Both the position numbers and the translations under genes were made by a program. Below are positions 11,481 to 23,435 of a DNA stretch of 64,000 bases, in pieces. The stretch comes from Eonycteris spelaea (Eukaryota > Chordata > Mammalia > Chiroptera > Pteropodidae): contig PUFA01000084.1 in assembly GCA_003508835.1 (NCBI GenBank), positions 2,666,001 to 2,730,000 on the forward strand, given 5' to 3'. The first letter of the stretch is position 1. The number at the start of each line of letters is the position of its first letter. The notes under the pieces are model-generated. The model searched no databases, was not told the origin of the DNA, and worked only from the letters and a program-made list of their open reading frames with translations.

Positions 11481-13015
11481 TTAATCTGTGAACTTTGTAA
11501 TATCTATGCAAAACTTGGTGTGTGTGTATGCGTATGTGTACATGTATACTTTTTCTCTTTATAAAAGTCCATTATTTTCAATGAAATTCTATTTTAAAGG
11601 AATATAATTGCACAAAACAAGCTAACCATTGGTATAAGGTAGTATTAGGAATTGGAGTGAGGTATTAAGAAGATCTTATGGGTAGAGGCCGGAAATTTAT
11701 AACACTGCTCTGTCCCAATTACTTCTCTCACATAAAGTTGCCAAGAGGGCCCCACATATAAAGGACAAAATTAAACTCTGGGCCCTAATGCCTAATGGAG
11801 AGCTTTCTATTAAAGCTACTTGGACACTTAGGACCAAATGCAAGCTAGGGCTCTTTACTCCATAAGACCCAATCTTCCATAAGCCCTGCCATGAATAATG
11901 CTGACTAAACTTAAACTTTTAGATTAACTTAGCCACTCTTCCTCCCTTATTGCTAGAGAGATCTACATAGAGGTGATAAGGGACAGCTACCTCTTTAAAT
12001 ATTGTTGGTAAAATATAGGCTGTTAGTCCTTTATTTTGAATCTGATTATTGGATTAGGAAACCAATAATCAAACTCGTTCCTGAAGTAACATGCTGTAGA
12101 GAAGATAGGTTTAGGTGTAAAGAGGGGAACATTATCAGTGTTGTTGAGTTAGTGGATGACATTGAAAAATGGTATGGAGGTTATTGATAGATCAGTCAGT
12201 GCTTTAGGTTGTAAACAAAAGAAAACAACTCTGACTAATTTAAGCAGAACAAGAAGACAACCAGTCCCAGAGGGGAATGAAGAGAAGCTGTGCAGCAGAA
12301 GACTCCGCTGTCAGGCCACAAGAAGTCAGTCTAGAATGCTACCTCTGATATCTCATCATTGGACAGTGTACACATTGACCCATTCAGTATGTTGTGTTCA
12401 CCACCAGCACCGTGAATTCTTGCTCTTTGAGAGTCCTATGTCTTTGTGTCCCTACCTTTAGATTTAAAGTCCTGGGCAGGGACCTCTCATTGATGGAGGC
12501 ACCTGGCTTCCAGAGGTAAAAAGAAGGGGTTGCTTGAACTATTTTAGTCTGAAGCATGAAGAAGGGTTCTGTATTAACCAAAATGTGTACATTGAGGCAT
12601 ATCTTTGGGGAAAAAAGATAATTCAGGTACTAGTCACTCAAAAAAATACCAGAGGTATCTAGTACAGTTGGGAAGCCTTTTGTTCTTCCTGAAATCTCAA
12701 CTGTGTTCCTCTTTTCTACGTTCATGAGACTGAGGAACAAGTGAGGAAGCTGATATTCAGTGCTGAACTAGACTACCTTTTCAATATACCCATTGAGTTT
12801 CAAGGAACTTCTGACAGGTTTGAAGTTATGGGAACAGGTGACAATGATAGCAACTGAAACTGTTTGATATGGTCAAAGAGTAGGTAGGTCAAAGTCTGCC
12901 ATTGATGGAGCTGTGACCTTGGAAAATTCACTTCATTTAAATTGGTGTCAGTATCTTCACCAGTAAAAGGAGGGGGTATTTCTAATAGTCTATTAGATAT
13001 CCTCCTATAACAATA
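11481..13015. other. Unclassified DNA, possible old interspersed repeat at 12.2-12.6 kb
   Basis: The stretch 12,190-12,560 begins 'aacaaaagaaaacaactctg' and has the texture of an old LTR or DNA-transposon fragment, but I cannot name it. The open frames there (12156-12461 plus; 12384-12581 minus) have no recognised domain. Confidence 0.35.
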
Positions 13016-13017
13016 CA

Positions 13018-13115
13018 TTTAGTCATCTAATATTTATTTGTACCTTCTCCATGATAGTATTGAAGGCATTAGGTAGCAGTAGTAAACAAGTGGAACAAGG
13101 TCTTTCCTTTGCTAG
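13018..13115 (-). mobile_element. L2 LINE 3'-end scrap, possibly extending to 13,680
   Basis: The antisense L2 start 'ctaatatttatttgtacc' is followed by 'agtagtaaacaagtggaacaagg'. The purine-rich block at 13,340-13,680 has the look of more internal antisense L2 sequence. The segment between is unclear. Confidence 0.5.
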
Positions 13116-14085
13116 AGCTTGCTTTGGACTGCTTAGGCACTCATCTTAGGGAGGGGGAGAACCAGACAGGGAAAGTGAAAATCAATAGTTCTATTTTAGA
13201 TATACTGAATCTGAAATGACTATTAATCACAAGGAAATGCCTGGATTTCCAGGTGAAGAAAAGGCCTGAAAAAATTTGATTTTTATAAGTATACTGTGTG
13301 GTATTTAAAGCCATATAATGGAATGAGGTCATCCGAGTTATGAGCACAAATTGAGACGAGGGCTGAGGACTTAATCTTGGGATACTCTAATACTTAGAAA
13401 GCTATAGAAAGAGAAATGGAAATAAATGGAGAATGTGATATAGGAGAAAATACAAAAACTTAGAAATAAGGTGATTCAAGAATTTAGGAGTGGACAACCT
13501 TTCCAAATGCTGCTGATCTATCGAATGGACCATTGTCTTTGTCAAGATGTGGGCTACTGGGGAGCTCAGTAAGTGCTCTTTCAGTCAAGCGATGATGGTG
13601 AGAAACCAACTGAAGGGTAATGAGGAGAGGTGAGAGATGGGAATATGGAAACACAAAGTATACCTCTTTCAGGAAATATTATTAAAACCACTGGTTGCTA
13701 GAAGCTGTTGCCACCGTCTCAGATCTCTTCTTATTATCTGTCTTTGTATAATGGGGTCAAGATTTAAAATCCTTTGAGAAAACAGTGTATTAGTTGGGTC
13801 ACGTGTCCTTGCTCTGAAACGGACAGGAAGGGAGAAGTTCTAAAGTGGAAGGTGGAGTCCTAGTTGCCAACAATGCTCACATAGTGGGGGATTTTCCTAA
13901 TTAAAACAGGCTATTCAGATGTGTATCCCCCCAAATTAACAGATATTCATGGTTTTGTCTGTCGTATCTCATATCCATTATGATCTCCCATTCCAGCTAC
14001 AACTACCATTATTTTGACCATTATTCTTTCTCGCTCTAATTTGTTTTTTTTTCCAGCCTCTGTTATGCACCATTATATTTATCTA
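13116..14085. other. Unclassified DNA, some probable L2 debris
   Basis: No gene is supported. The frame at 13141-13347 (minus) is not recognisable. Purine-rich plus-strand texture at 13,340-13,680 may continue the L2. Confidence 0.35.
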
Positions 14086-14087
14086 TA

Positions 14088-14245
14088 ACTGTAATCATAT
14101 CACCACCTGCTGGAAATTTTGCACTTTTGCCTCATTTTCTATAGAAAAAGTCCAAACTCCATAGTCTAGAATCAAAGGCACTTCATGATTAAGCCACAAC
14201 CATTTCTTTCTAGTCTTATTCTCTGACATCTTTTTAAGCATTTCT
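14088..14245 (+). mobile_element. L2 LINE internal fragment
   Basis: Sense L2 texture: 'aaaagtccaaactccatag', then 'aaaggcacttcatgattaag', then a CT-rich block. These correspond to the part of L2 well upstream of its 3' end. Confidence 0.55.
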
Positions 14246-15169
14246 TGATTCAACAAGACTGAATTATTGTTTAATGTGCATTTTTGTTTTACATAATGCT
14301 ATTGTCTTTCTTGAGATGGTCACCATATCATTATTTAATAGTCGATTAAGCCTTCCAGAATTCTACTCTAGGTGGAAATAATCCATCATTTTTCATAATG
14401 TATGTAAAATGTTACCTAGCTATTTTTTATATGTATATGCATGTATGAAGGAGTGGAGAGAGGGTGCATTCTAAGTTGCATATCAGTTTTTATATTAACC
14501 AGGAAATAATTAAATAAGGTCTCTTGGTTTGAACTCTCTGTGTCCTATAACCTATGGAAAGCTAAAGCCCTTCTCAAACTCCCCATGATTTCTATGCATG
14601 TCCAGGGGTCTTACATTTCTTGGTCACTTTTGCCTTGAGAATTTTGAAATCTGCCTTTTCTAAACAACATTTATCAAATGTGAAAGCTTGAATCTTTCTC
14701 ACTTTCCATAAGGTCAATCAGTCAAAACAAAAATGAATCAAACAACACAATAACAACAACAACAATGCACCGACGATGTGGTAGATCACAAGAGGGTTCT
14801 GATTTCCCCCACACACAGAGTCAATTTAAGACTGCATGTTAGACATTCCTATGCTTAAATAATCTTGGCTGTCCTACAACTAATTTTTCCCCTATTTAGC
14901 AATTGTTTTTCAACTGCCTTCTTGAGTGAAGATTACTTTGAAACAAGTTTAATTTTATACGTAGTTACCGTCTTTTAAAGCATATATGATTTGTGGCTCA
15001 TCTCTCTATATATAATGAGCTATGAGGCCACATTTTAAAAAAAAATAACACTCTTCCCAAAAGGAGCAATTAAAGGTCAGCTGTAAGATTTCCTTTTTAC
15101 CCTGTTTATGTTTTTGTAACTCTCTTATCTCACTCACTAGGCAGCAATTTCTCAAGCACGTAGAGATAG
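14246..15169. other. Unclassified DNA; short (AAC)n
   Basis: Contains an (AAC)-type tract at 14,751-14,764 and otherwise nothing I recognise. Confidence 0.4.
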
Positions 15170-15262
15170 GATCCTATTTAAGTGTTCCTCAGGGTGAAGC
15201 ACAGTGCCTGACTATAGTAGGCATCGAACATGTGTTGAGTGATTGAGTAAATGGTTGATACT
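15170..15262 (+). mobile_element. L2/MIR 3'-end scrap
   Basis: The block 'agcacagtgcctgactatag' followed by 'taggcatcgaacatgtgttgag' is the common 3' end shared by L2 and MIR. It is too short to choose between them. Confidence 0.6.
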
Positions 15263-16160
15263 GGGTGTTTCCTTCATGTCTAAAATTATATTTTTCTATT
15301 TCACCAAATAATTTATTCTAAACTCATCAAATTGCTTATCAATGTGCCTATGAATTATTAATAAGTATTGACATGGAATAACTGGTTGGATAAATATTGT
15401 TTTAAAAGGAATGAATGGTGACTCCTGATCCTAGCGGCTAGGACATCAGGTTGTGCTGAAGTCAGAGTTAGGGACATCAATGTTAGGTGCTAATCTGGTG
15501 TTTGATCTTTGCATTAGTTTATATTTACTATTACTATTACTTCTAAATGAAAGACCATCCGAAATCTTCAGGCTTTAGAATAAGTTGGTTTATAGCCCAC
15601 TGATACACTGTAACATTTATGTAGAAGCTGCTGTGACTGTCTGTTTGCTTCCCCAGAACATACAAGTCTCCCCCATGTGAGAGTATTGCTTCCTTTGGGC
15701 AGACCTTGTCTTGTGCTCCATATATTGCTCCACATCACTTAAATGTTCAATAGATTCTTGTTAAAGTGATTAGAATTGGAAAGTTTCTTTGATCCTCTTG
15801 GTATAGGCTCACATTTTTGTTCCATTCTAGAAATTACTAAATTTTTTATGTTCCCCAGCGACCAAAACATGTACCCCACATTACAAAACAAAGACTTGTT
15901 TTTCTACTTTCAATAATGAAAAAATAGAAGCAAAACTAAATGAAAACGAACCAAATCTATAAAGATGAAATAATGAAATATCTCTTTTTAGATGAATCAA
16001 CAAAAACAATACTCTAAAGACCATATTTAATCAAATAAATAAATCAAATGCTAAGTTAAATTGAGAGCCATCAAAGAGAAGCAGTTTTTCAGATCTTTAA
16101 CAAAAATGAAAAAAATTGAACCATATGTCAAAAATAGGAATGCTTCATCTTTGTATAACC
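15263..16160. other. Unclassified DNA, possible L2 scrap near 15.64-15.79 kb
   Basis: The stretch 15,640-15,780 ends with 'gttcaatagattcttgttaa', similar to an L2 3' end. The A-rich part at 15,890-16,160 holds nothing recognised. Confidence 0.4.
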
Positions 16161-16162
16161 TA

Positions 16163-16240
16163 GCAGTGTTTCTCAAAATGTGGTCTGCATAAGAAGAGTC
16201 CAGGGAGGGAGAGCTGTTAGGCCTAAAACAATGGAGCTAT
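16163..16240 (+). mobile_element. Possible hAT-type (MER5-like) end fragment
   Basis: The opening 'cagtgtttctcaaaatgtgg' at about 16,165 matches the terminal repeat wording of small Charlie-group hAT elements such as MER5A. The rest is too degraded to confirm. Confidence 0.4.
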
Positions 16241-16473
16241 TTAGCTAGAGCAATGCTTATGATGGAGAGGTAGATAAGCAAAAGTGAATATAAATGCATT
16301 GTTTTAAATGTGCTAATAAGATCCTTGAAGGTAGAAGACTGAGTGGTTTTAAAAATAGAATTTACTTTGTTTATTCAAATAGATAATAGAGATATTTTCT
16401 AATTCCCCAAAGAAATAAATGTGCTTAGTACTATTATGATGCCTCATATATAGAAGAAAGCTTATAAAATTCA

Positions 16474-16616
16474 TTGTCAGCCAAATAGATTTGAATCACG
16501 GGTTTATTACACAAGGTAGTAATGTCATGCTTCCTAATTAATGAAATAAGGAGAGCGGTACATTCTTCAATGTTTGTTGAGAGGGTTACATGATATAACA
16601 CAATGATGATCTAGGA
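16474..16616 (+). mobile_element. MIR SINE, left part (split by a hAT insertion)
   Basis: Sense MIR: 'tgtcagccaaatagatttgaatcacgg', then a degenerate core, then 'aaataaggagagcgg' and 'tgttgagagggttacatgatataac' up to 16,616. The MIR resumes after the hAT element at 16,841, so the two pieces are one insertion. Confidence 0.8.
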
Positions 16617-16840
16617 CAGGAGTCTCCAAACTTTTTCTGTAAAGGACTAGCTAGTAGTAAATATTTTAGGCTTTGCAACCAGATGATCTCTGTTGAAATT
16701 GCTTAATTCTATCATTGTTGTGCAAAGAAGTCATAGGCAATATGTAAGCAAAGTACTGTGACTGTGTTTCAGTAAAACTTTATTTACAAAAATAGGTGAT
16801 GGCCCAGGTTTTTCTGTGGGCCATAGTTGTACAACCCATG
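16617..16840 (+). mobile_element. Small non-autonomous hAT-type DNA transposon
   Basis: A 224-bp element beginning 'caggagtctccaaacttttt' and ending '...agttgtacaacccatg', with the internal blocks 'taaatattttaggctttgc' and 'aaaactttatttacaaaaat' of a widespread mammalian Charlie-group hAT MITE. It has no transposase. The flanks 'atctagga' (16609-16616) and 'atctcagg' (16841-16848) look like a decayed 8-bp target duplication, as expected for hAT. I do not commit to a MER family number. Confidence 0.9.
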
Positions 16841-16952
16841 ATCTCAGGCAATGGCTGGTGTGTTGGCAATGCTCATAAATAAGCTAAATATAAAAAATCA
16901 CCTAGCACAGTTTCTGCACATAGAAAATCTTGAATAAATGCCTTGGATCAAT
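16841..16952 (+). mobile_element. MIR SINE, right part
   Basis: The 3' part of the MIR interrupted at 16,617: 'cctagcacagtttctgcacatag', then 'cttgaataaatgcc'. Together the two halves cover nearly the whole MIR. Confidence 0.8.
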
Positions 16953-17609
16953 TAATCATTCAGGAAATCAGAGAGTGAATATCAATCAATCAAGAAATCA
17001 GGAATGAATATGGCCTGTTGAATATAATTACCATTCCCAGCCTCACCATTTAATATTTTACTACTTCACATGCCATTTTTTGCTGTTTTTATGAGATCAT
17101 TTGACAGTTTCTGCTGATGCCCCAGATATAAGAAGGTAACAATACTGCAGTCAGAAATTTTTCTTAAAATAATTTTGTTAAAATATTTGGCTTAAGATAT
17201 GGTGTTTTGAAAGCTTAGTGCTTAAAAATGAAGGAAATGCCCTATAGTGTTCTCTCCTAAACAGTGTTCCATGGATGACTATGTACTAGGAAATATTAAT
17301 AGGATTCTATCGTAAAACATTTTTGAGAAATGCTATGTTAAACAAAATTAAACAGATTTCTTTATTACAGAAATTCTCATAGGCTTTGATGTTAAAGAGG
17401 TAGAGGAATATATACTGCATAGCTTCCCAGGTATTATTTAACTGGGAATATTTTTCTTCACATACCTATTACCATCTTCCAGAATATAGTCTTAGGAGAC
17501 TATTATTTGGGAAAGACTAGTTTGTAGCATAAATCAAAGCATGGTACATTTGAAATAAATTATATGAAATGGACTCCTCAGACAAGGAATTTAGCAAACC
17601 ACAGGGAAA
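16953..17609. other. Unclassified DNA; possible DNA-transposon scrap
   Basis: The stretch 17,255-17,335 ('cagtgttccatggatgac' ... 'tttttgagaaatgct') resembles the ends of small hAT or Tigger elements but is too short to classify. The rest is unrecognised. Confidence 0.35.
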
Positions 17610-17635
17610 AATGCTAACAGTTTACTGTTAGCATT
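17610..17635. repeat. Perfect 11-bp inverted repeat with 4-nt loop
   Basis: 'aatgctaacag' (17610-17620), loop 'ttta', then its exact reverse complement (17625-17635). There is no T-run or gene context to suggest a terminator. Confidence 0.9.
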
Positions 17636-18320
17636 CTTGCATTTTTTCATTCCATCATTGTTCAGTAGTCATTTAGTGTTCTATTCAGGGTAGTACCTTA
17701 TTTCTGTTCAAAAGTGAGGAGTAGCTTTCGAATAGAAAGTTTAGATATTCTAAAATAAATGGCTAAAATCTCAAGCTCTTTGTTTCATATCTATAAAAAT
17801 CTTTTTAAGTTTCATGGAAAGATAAACTTTTACTTCTAAAAAGAACTTCAAAGTTATGTGAAGATAAAAGAAGGCTCCAGTGAGTGAAATGGAGTAATAT
17901 TTGGCAATAACCTGCAGGAGAGCTCATCTGAATTAGAAAGGTTTGTGATAACAGATCTCTTATAGTTTAGGTCCATAGAAGCTTGAAATAGGGTCGAAGC
18001 AGCTTAGTTGAAACTGACACTCTTTCCTTAGAATCATTTACAAAATTTGATAATGAATTTTATTTAAGCAGAAATGAAGGTGAATCTTTTTCAAGCAACC
18101 CTTTCTGCATCTAAGGGAATTATGCTATTTTGACTGGTCTTAGAGAAGCACCAGAAACATAAAAAACTATTTCAACTAAACAATTGCTGTAAGTTCAGCA
18201 TTACCAGTCACCAATATTTCTATCATAGGGCTTTCCTGTGATGTTGGTGCCAGAAAGGAACGGAAACTGTTTTATAAATATTGTGAAGCAGAAAAATAAC
18301 TGCCTTCTTTCTACTTCCTT
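17636..18320. other. Unclassified AT-rich DNA
   Basis: No gene or repeat recognised up to the C-rich patch. Confidence 0.4.
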
Positions 18321-18371
18321 CTCCCCGCTGCCACCACCCCACTCCGCCCGCCCTGGCACACACACACAGGG
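18321..18371 (-). promoter_or_regulatory. GC-rich patch: G-quadruplex-capable, GC-box-like
   Basis: Four C-tracts at 18323-18326, 18337-18340, 18347-18349 and 18351-18353 give four G-tracts on the minus strand, with loops of 1, 6 and 10 bases. Two of the tracts read as an SP1-like GGGCGG core. A short CA repeat follows. The patch is an island in strongly AT-rich DNA. No gene start can be tied to it, so a regulatory role is only a possibility. Confidence 0.4.
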
Positions 18372-21300
18372 ACAGACAGACATAGACATTGGTTAACTTT
18401 TCAGAATTTCTTTATAAGGATTTACTCTACAACAGTTTTCTTCCTTTTTGTTCAAGATCATCCTGAAACAATATTTACTATAGGGCCAGTGGGATAAGAG
18501 TTAGAGCCATAAAGTCTTCTGATAAATCATATTTTTATAATGACTTCATTATATTATTATATATGTGCATATTTAGCAATCTCTGCTTCTAAAATTCTTG
18601 TTGCTAAGTGTACATAAGGCATTCACCTGGTGTCTCCTTTTCAAAATAAACTGGAATTGGTGACTTAAGATGACCCACCCAAACTTAATAGTGTTTAGCC
18701 ATTCTTTGAAAGTGTGAATTACGGAAAAGCAATACAGAATAAAAAGTACATGCTTCAGAATACTGATAGATGATCTGGGTTAATTGGGTGGTTACAAGCC
18801 AGGCATGATGGATACATGTATCATTACCAAATGATGCATTATATAATTTCTCAGAGATTTGGGGAAAATGTATACCTCTTTTAATTTCCAACCTTAGAAA
18901 ACTCTCATTCTCTCCAGGAGTATAATTGAACAGGGCTGGGTGTAGAGCGAGACTTGACATTTATATTTAAGATCGTGGATTCTGTGACTTGGCCTTTGTA
19001 GGGGATGGGGAGGACCTTTCTACTAACTCAATGGGTCTCTTAAAGTGATTTAAATGCAGGCTAGAGAAGGATTATGTTTGAGAGAAAGAGTGGCCAAATC
19101 CAGACAGAAGTATTTTTGATCTTTCTGAATTTAGTAAATAATTTGTGCCATTCTAGAATTTATCATGATCAATATTAAAATCAGATGTTAAATGCAACAT
19201 ATGCAAATATTCAAAGTCAGATCACATATTTCTTGGTATTTTTCCAGTTTCACCCTTGAAAACTAGATAGTTATTGTAGTCACATGCTTTCTTTGTGGAG
19301 TATGGAGAAAATGAGAGGATGAAACATTGAGAAATATCTGTGATAGAACCTGAAAAGAGTTGATAGAATTGATGATAGAAATAGAGAATGAATTGTAAAA
19401 AAGAACAGTGAGTTAATCTTAAATTCAGTATAAATAGCAACTATGGTATCATTTAATTATTTTTCCCAAACAGCATCATCATTATATATGACCAGGAAAT
19501 AACTTTTCTATATTTATTTGGTGAAACAGCAAAAAATGAATTGAAACTTACATTACCAATTGTAAAAATGGCATTATAGTGGATTGGAAGTAATTTGAAA
19601 TTACACCTAATAGAACAAAGCACACTCCAAATTAATGTATAGTGCTACTAGAAAATAAAATGGATTCTTTACTCTTAAGCCTTTTGTTTTAAGGAGAAAC
19701 TTTAGAAATGAAAGCAGAATAATTGTCCTTAAGACCATGAAATGAATCAGAGCAGCCAGAAATGACATTTGTGATTACAAGAAAAAGATGGTCTTCTCTT
19801 TGAGTCTCTCTCCTTTCACCCAGGGAAGGCAGAGCCCAGTTGTGTGACATGGAGCCTCTTAGTGTTTGTTTTTTTTTTTTTTTTTTTTTTTTCCCTGTAA
19901 CTTTGACAGAACCATTCTCCTTTGTCTGGTTTCATCTTTTACACTGCACTCTTTTCTCTTTACACCCACTTCCTAAGGCTGTTCCTTGAATGCCTACTTC
20001 CCACTGTTTATAAGTGTGTGTATGCTACATCTTATAAACAAGGAACTGCTATTAGCCAATTCATTAATTAGGGCCCTGTCTGAAGTTCTCCTGTGAAAGA
20101 TAACGATTTGTTAGCTTAACTAAGACCTTCTTCCTTCCTGAGAAATGTCATTTTGAAAAAAATATTGATTGAAGGTAGACCCCTGCTGGGTAATATATGT
20201 ACAATTTATACATACTTGAGGATGTTCAGGTGTATTTTCTCTTTTTTGATAGCCACTAATGATTGTCATAAACTAAAACCAACTCATTTAAAATAAACAG
20301 ATGTTTTTAATTGAAAACGGAGGCATAATTTACAAATATGCTAATAATTATTTCAGAATTGGGGAATTTTAGCTCAAACCGAATAAGCACTCTGTATATA
20401 TTCTAGTATACTCCATGTTATTTAACTATTCCAAAACAAAGTCTCATTGTCCAAGCAGTTTCCTAAAAATGAAATGCTCTTCCCTCTGCTTATTTAAATC
20501 GAGATAATAATTTAAAACAATCATAAGTTCTGTCCTTTCATGTTCTGTCTGAAATTTCTAATAGACATTGAACTTGACATCTTGAGTACCTTTAGTCATA
20601 ATCAATAAATAGAAAACCTGTTACTTCATCCCAGCCATATCTGATTTTAAAGCTGTTGCTTTTGAATGGATAGCCAAGAATGACAGTATTTGGAACCCTA
20701 AGGTGGGACTGTGGGGTGATTTTTCAGGCTGCTTCTAACATCCAGTCCTTGGTACCATGATCCTCTTGAATATGCTGTGTTCTTGACTTCTAAGTCTTAG
20801 CCTTGCTTATGCTAATCATCTGGCCTCAATCTTTGCTTTTTGCCTTTGCTTTTAATTTAGATCTTGATTATTATGTTGCTTTCCTATTATTACTTTTTTT
20901 AAATCTAGTGTTATAACATCAACAAGATGACCTCCACTATGCTTCTTCTCTTACTCCATATGTGTAATAGGGCATAATAAAACTGAACTTGGAGTTAGAA
21001 GACATGGTTGTAAGTGTCTGATTTTATATGTGCTCAATCTTGAACAAGGCATAATCTAACTCATTGTTTTTTTTTGCCAAGCCTGTGACCCATCTCAATA
21101 TCCCATGCATGGGGTCCCATTATAAATGCCATTTGTTGAAAGTAATAAGGTTGATGTGTTTTCATGATATTCTAGATGTATTTTGCATTGTATATAAATC
21201 TAGTATCAAAGATGATGGATCTCACAAGTGCAGCTGGTACAGAAGAATGAGGGATCTGGGACCAGGGCAGGGGAAAGACCTGAATATAAGATTGGAATGG

Positions 21301-21889
21301 TTCCCAAGGCAAGGATCAAGGTGGATATTCAGCATTATAATATGTAGAGTATACAGAAAGGGATAATGAACTTAATCAGGTTTCAGCCAGTGTATATGCC
21401 TTTGAGTCAGCATCTGTTTACATATCCAAGGTAGGACAGAGTGGTTGGTGGAGCATGGGAACATTGCTCTAGGTATTGTAATAACACTTCAAGTTGCATT
21501 GGTGACAACTTGATAGTGTGATTGTCTTCAGGGGGACCAAATATCTGTAAGGAGGAACCTAGTTGTGAACTAATAAATAGACATGAGTGTAGGATATATT
21601 TAAGGGTGAGAGAGGATGTCAGGAAATCATATAGTTCAGCTGTGCTCCAGGCATATCTTCTCTAGAAAGCCAAAAAGGAAGTTCAGTTTTATGGATTAGG
21701 CCATATGAAAGGCATGGTCCAATATTTTGACCAAATAAGCTTGCTGCCTCACCTGCATATCCAGGCCAGAGCATCTGTATCTGAATCAAATATTAGCTCC
21801 CAGAGAAACTATTAGTGTTTTCATAGTAAGTTAGTTTTTCTGTGCTCTCTCAACACCATATTAAAATATCTAAAATGGAATTTAACATT
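18372..21889. other. 3.5 kb unclassified non-coding DNA
   Basis: No supported gene. It contains a T24 run (separate entry). Short frames at 18685-18960 (minus), 19222-19440 (minus) and 21064-21366 (plus) have no recognisable domain or good splice flanks. Confidence 0.4.
19869..19892. repeat. Poly(T)24 run
   Basis: Twenty-four uninterrupted T. A run this long can mark the poly(A) tail of an antisense retrocopy, but no element is recognisable to its right and no target duplication was found. Confidence 0.95.
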
Positions 21890-21894
21890 GTAGT

Positions 21895-22053
21895 ATTTCA
21901 ATTTGTTACAAAGATATTTTCCCTTTAGATCATGGGCTTTTTAAGGGCAGACATAAAATTGCTTTCACTCTCTGTCTTCAGTACTTAGGACAGTACTTGG
22001 CGTAGGTACACAAGAAATGCTTATTGAATGAATGAATAAATGAATGAATGAAC
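21895..22053 (+). mobile_element. L2 LINE 3' end with TGAA tail
   Basis: Sense L2 3' end: 'atcatgggctttttaagggc', 'agtacttaggacagtacttgg', 'aagaaatgcttattgaatg', then the (GAAT)n tail at 22,025-22,052 typical of L2/MIR termini. Confidence 0.85.
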
Positions 22054-23435
22054 TAACAGCTCTATTCCAGGGCCATAAGATATACCTCTAAATACTCTTT
22101 AACCAACTTGAAAATACTTGCCTTGGTCATATAATTAACCAGGTCAAGGTAGGGATAATTTGATGGCTGTGATAGATGTTGGGGTGAGGTTGAGTGAGAA
22201 GTCAAGGATACATTATCCACTTTCTTCAACTTTCTTCTGAAATATTTGGACCAAAGCCTTAATCCCAACTATTGGCACAGTGTCACACACTGGAATGCCT
22301 TTGGTGTCTTCTAGTGCAAGTACTAGGAGAACAATTCCAAGTATATATCCTACCAATGGAGGACAATTCCAAGTATATATCCTACCAATTCCCCTTGCCA
22401 TATGAAGTTGATCCATGATTATTATACATGGGAATATCCCATTGTAGGACTCAATAATACTGACCAGAAAGAAAAGAAAGGGCTTTTTAAATTTTTTTTC
22501 TTAGTCTCAGATTTTGCCGTTGAGGACCTTAATGAGGAAATTCTCTAGAATCACTTCGCTGACAGTAATCCTATTAGTTTTCTAACTACTTACAACGCAC
22601 TTTACTGAGGGAAGTGTTGGTGTCTGTGTTAGTTTGGAGGCATCGGGTTAATCAGGCAGTTAATGGCCCTGAGCTGTTCAGCAGGCTCAGACTTCACGGC
22701 CATGAATGCACAGAAATACTTTTCCCCAAGCTTCACTTGTAACAGAAAATAAGTTTTATCAGACCTTTTTTTTTTTTTTCTTAAATCCAAACTTAGGGAC
22801 TTTACTCAAGTAGAACTTTTTTTGCTTAATCTTCACACCCTCCTATTTCAGAGCACTGAATTACCAAGTAAGCCAAGAGAAGATTATACTAAAAATGGGA
22901 CTCTCAGAATTGTGAACTATTCAGAAGAGATTTTACAGGAACCCCAGGGGATTTTATTCAAAATTGAGCTTGAGTAATTTTTAATAATACATTCTGGTTT
23001 TGGAAAACTGTCTCTCAAAGTTTCTTTTTTCTTCTTTAATGTGTACAAGGATGAGTAATTTATGTAATAAGAAAAAAGTTGTGTTAAAAGAGAATCTTAG
23101 GGATCTACATCCTTTGTGAAAGCTGTTAGTTTGAGTTTATGAAAAGATTCAAGATAACAGTTATTATGGAAAAAGTATGTTCAGGCATAAGAGTCTACAA
23201 AATTTATGCATTCAGTAAAAATGTGTTGAGTGCATAATCTGTGCCAGACTTGGTCAGAGTTTTCAGATACCCTTAGTAATCATTTGCAGTATGGCCAATC
23301 AGTTCATCTTTGTGATTTTTCTCAAGAAGAACTCAGAAGCCCAGATATACAGAAAGACAACTGTGTGGCTTCACCCAAGATTGACAAATGTGCAAGAGAA
23401 TGACAGGTATGAATTCCAGAATGAGGAGTATGCAT
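22054..23435. other. Unclassified DNA with a short tandem duplication
   Basis: No supported gene. The 32-bp duplication at 22,326-22,389 is listed separately; a T-run lies near 22,767-22,780. The stretch 23,205-23,390 begins 'tgttgagtgcataatctgtgcc', suggesting an antisense L2/MIR scrap. Confidence 0.4.
22326..22389. repeat. 32-bp tandem duplication (2 copies)
   Basis: Unit 1 at 22326-22357 and unit 2 at 22358-22389 differ at one base ('ggagaacaattcc' against 'ggaggacaattcc'). Each ends 'tatatcctaccaat'. The minus-strand frame at 22213-22416 shows a repeated Y-I-L-G-I motif only because of this duplication. Confidence 0.97.

Noticed and set aside
16617..16840. Possible tRNA-derived SINE
   Set aside because: No A/B-box order and no A-rich tail; 'cag' start, hAT-type wording and 8-bp flanks fit a hAT MITE.
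22213..22416. Repeated Y-I-L-G-I motif suggesting a repeat protein
   Set aside because: Explained entirely by the 32-bp DNA duplication.
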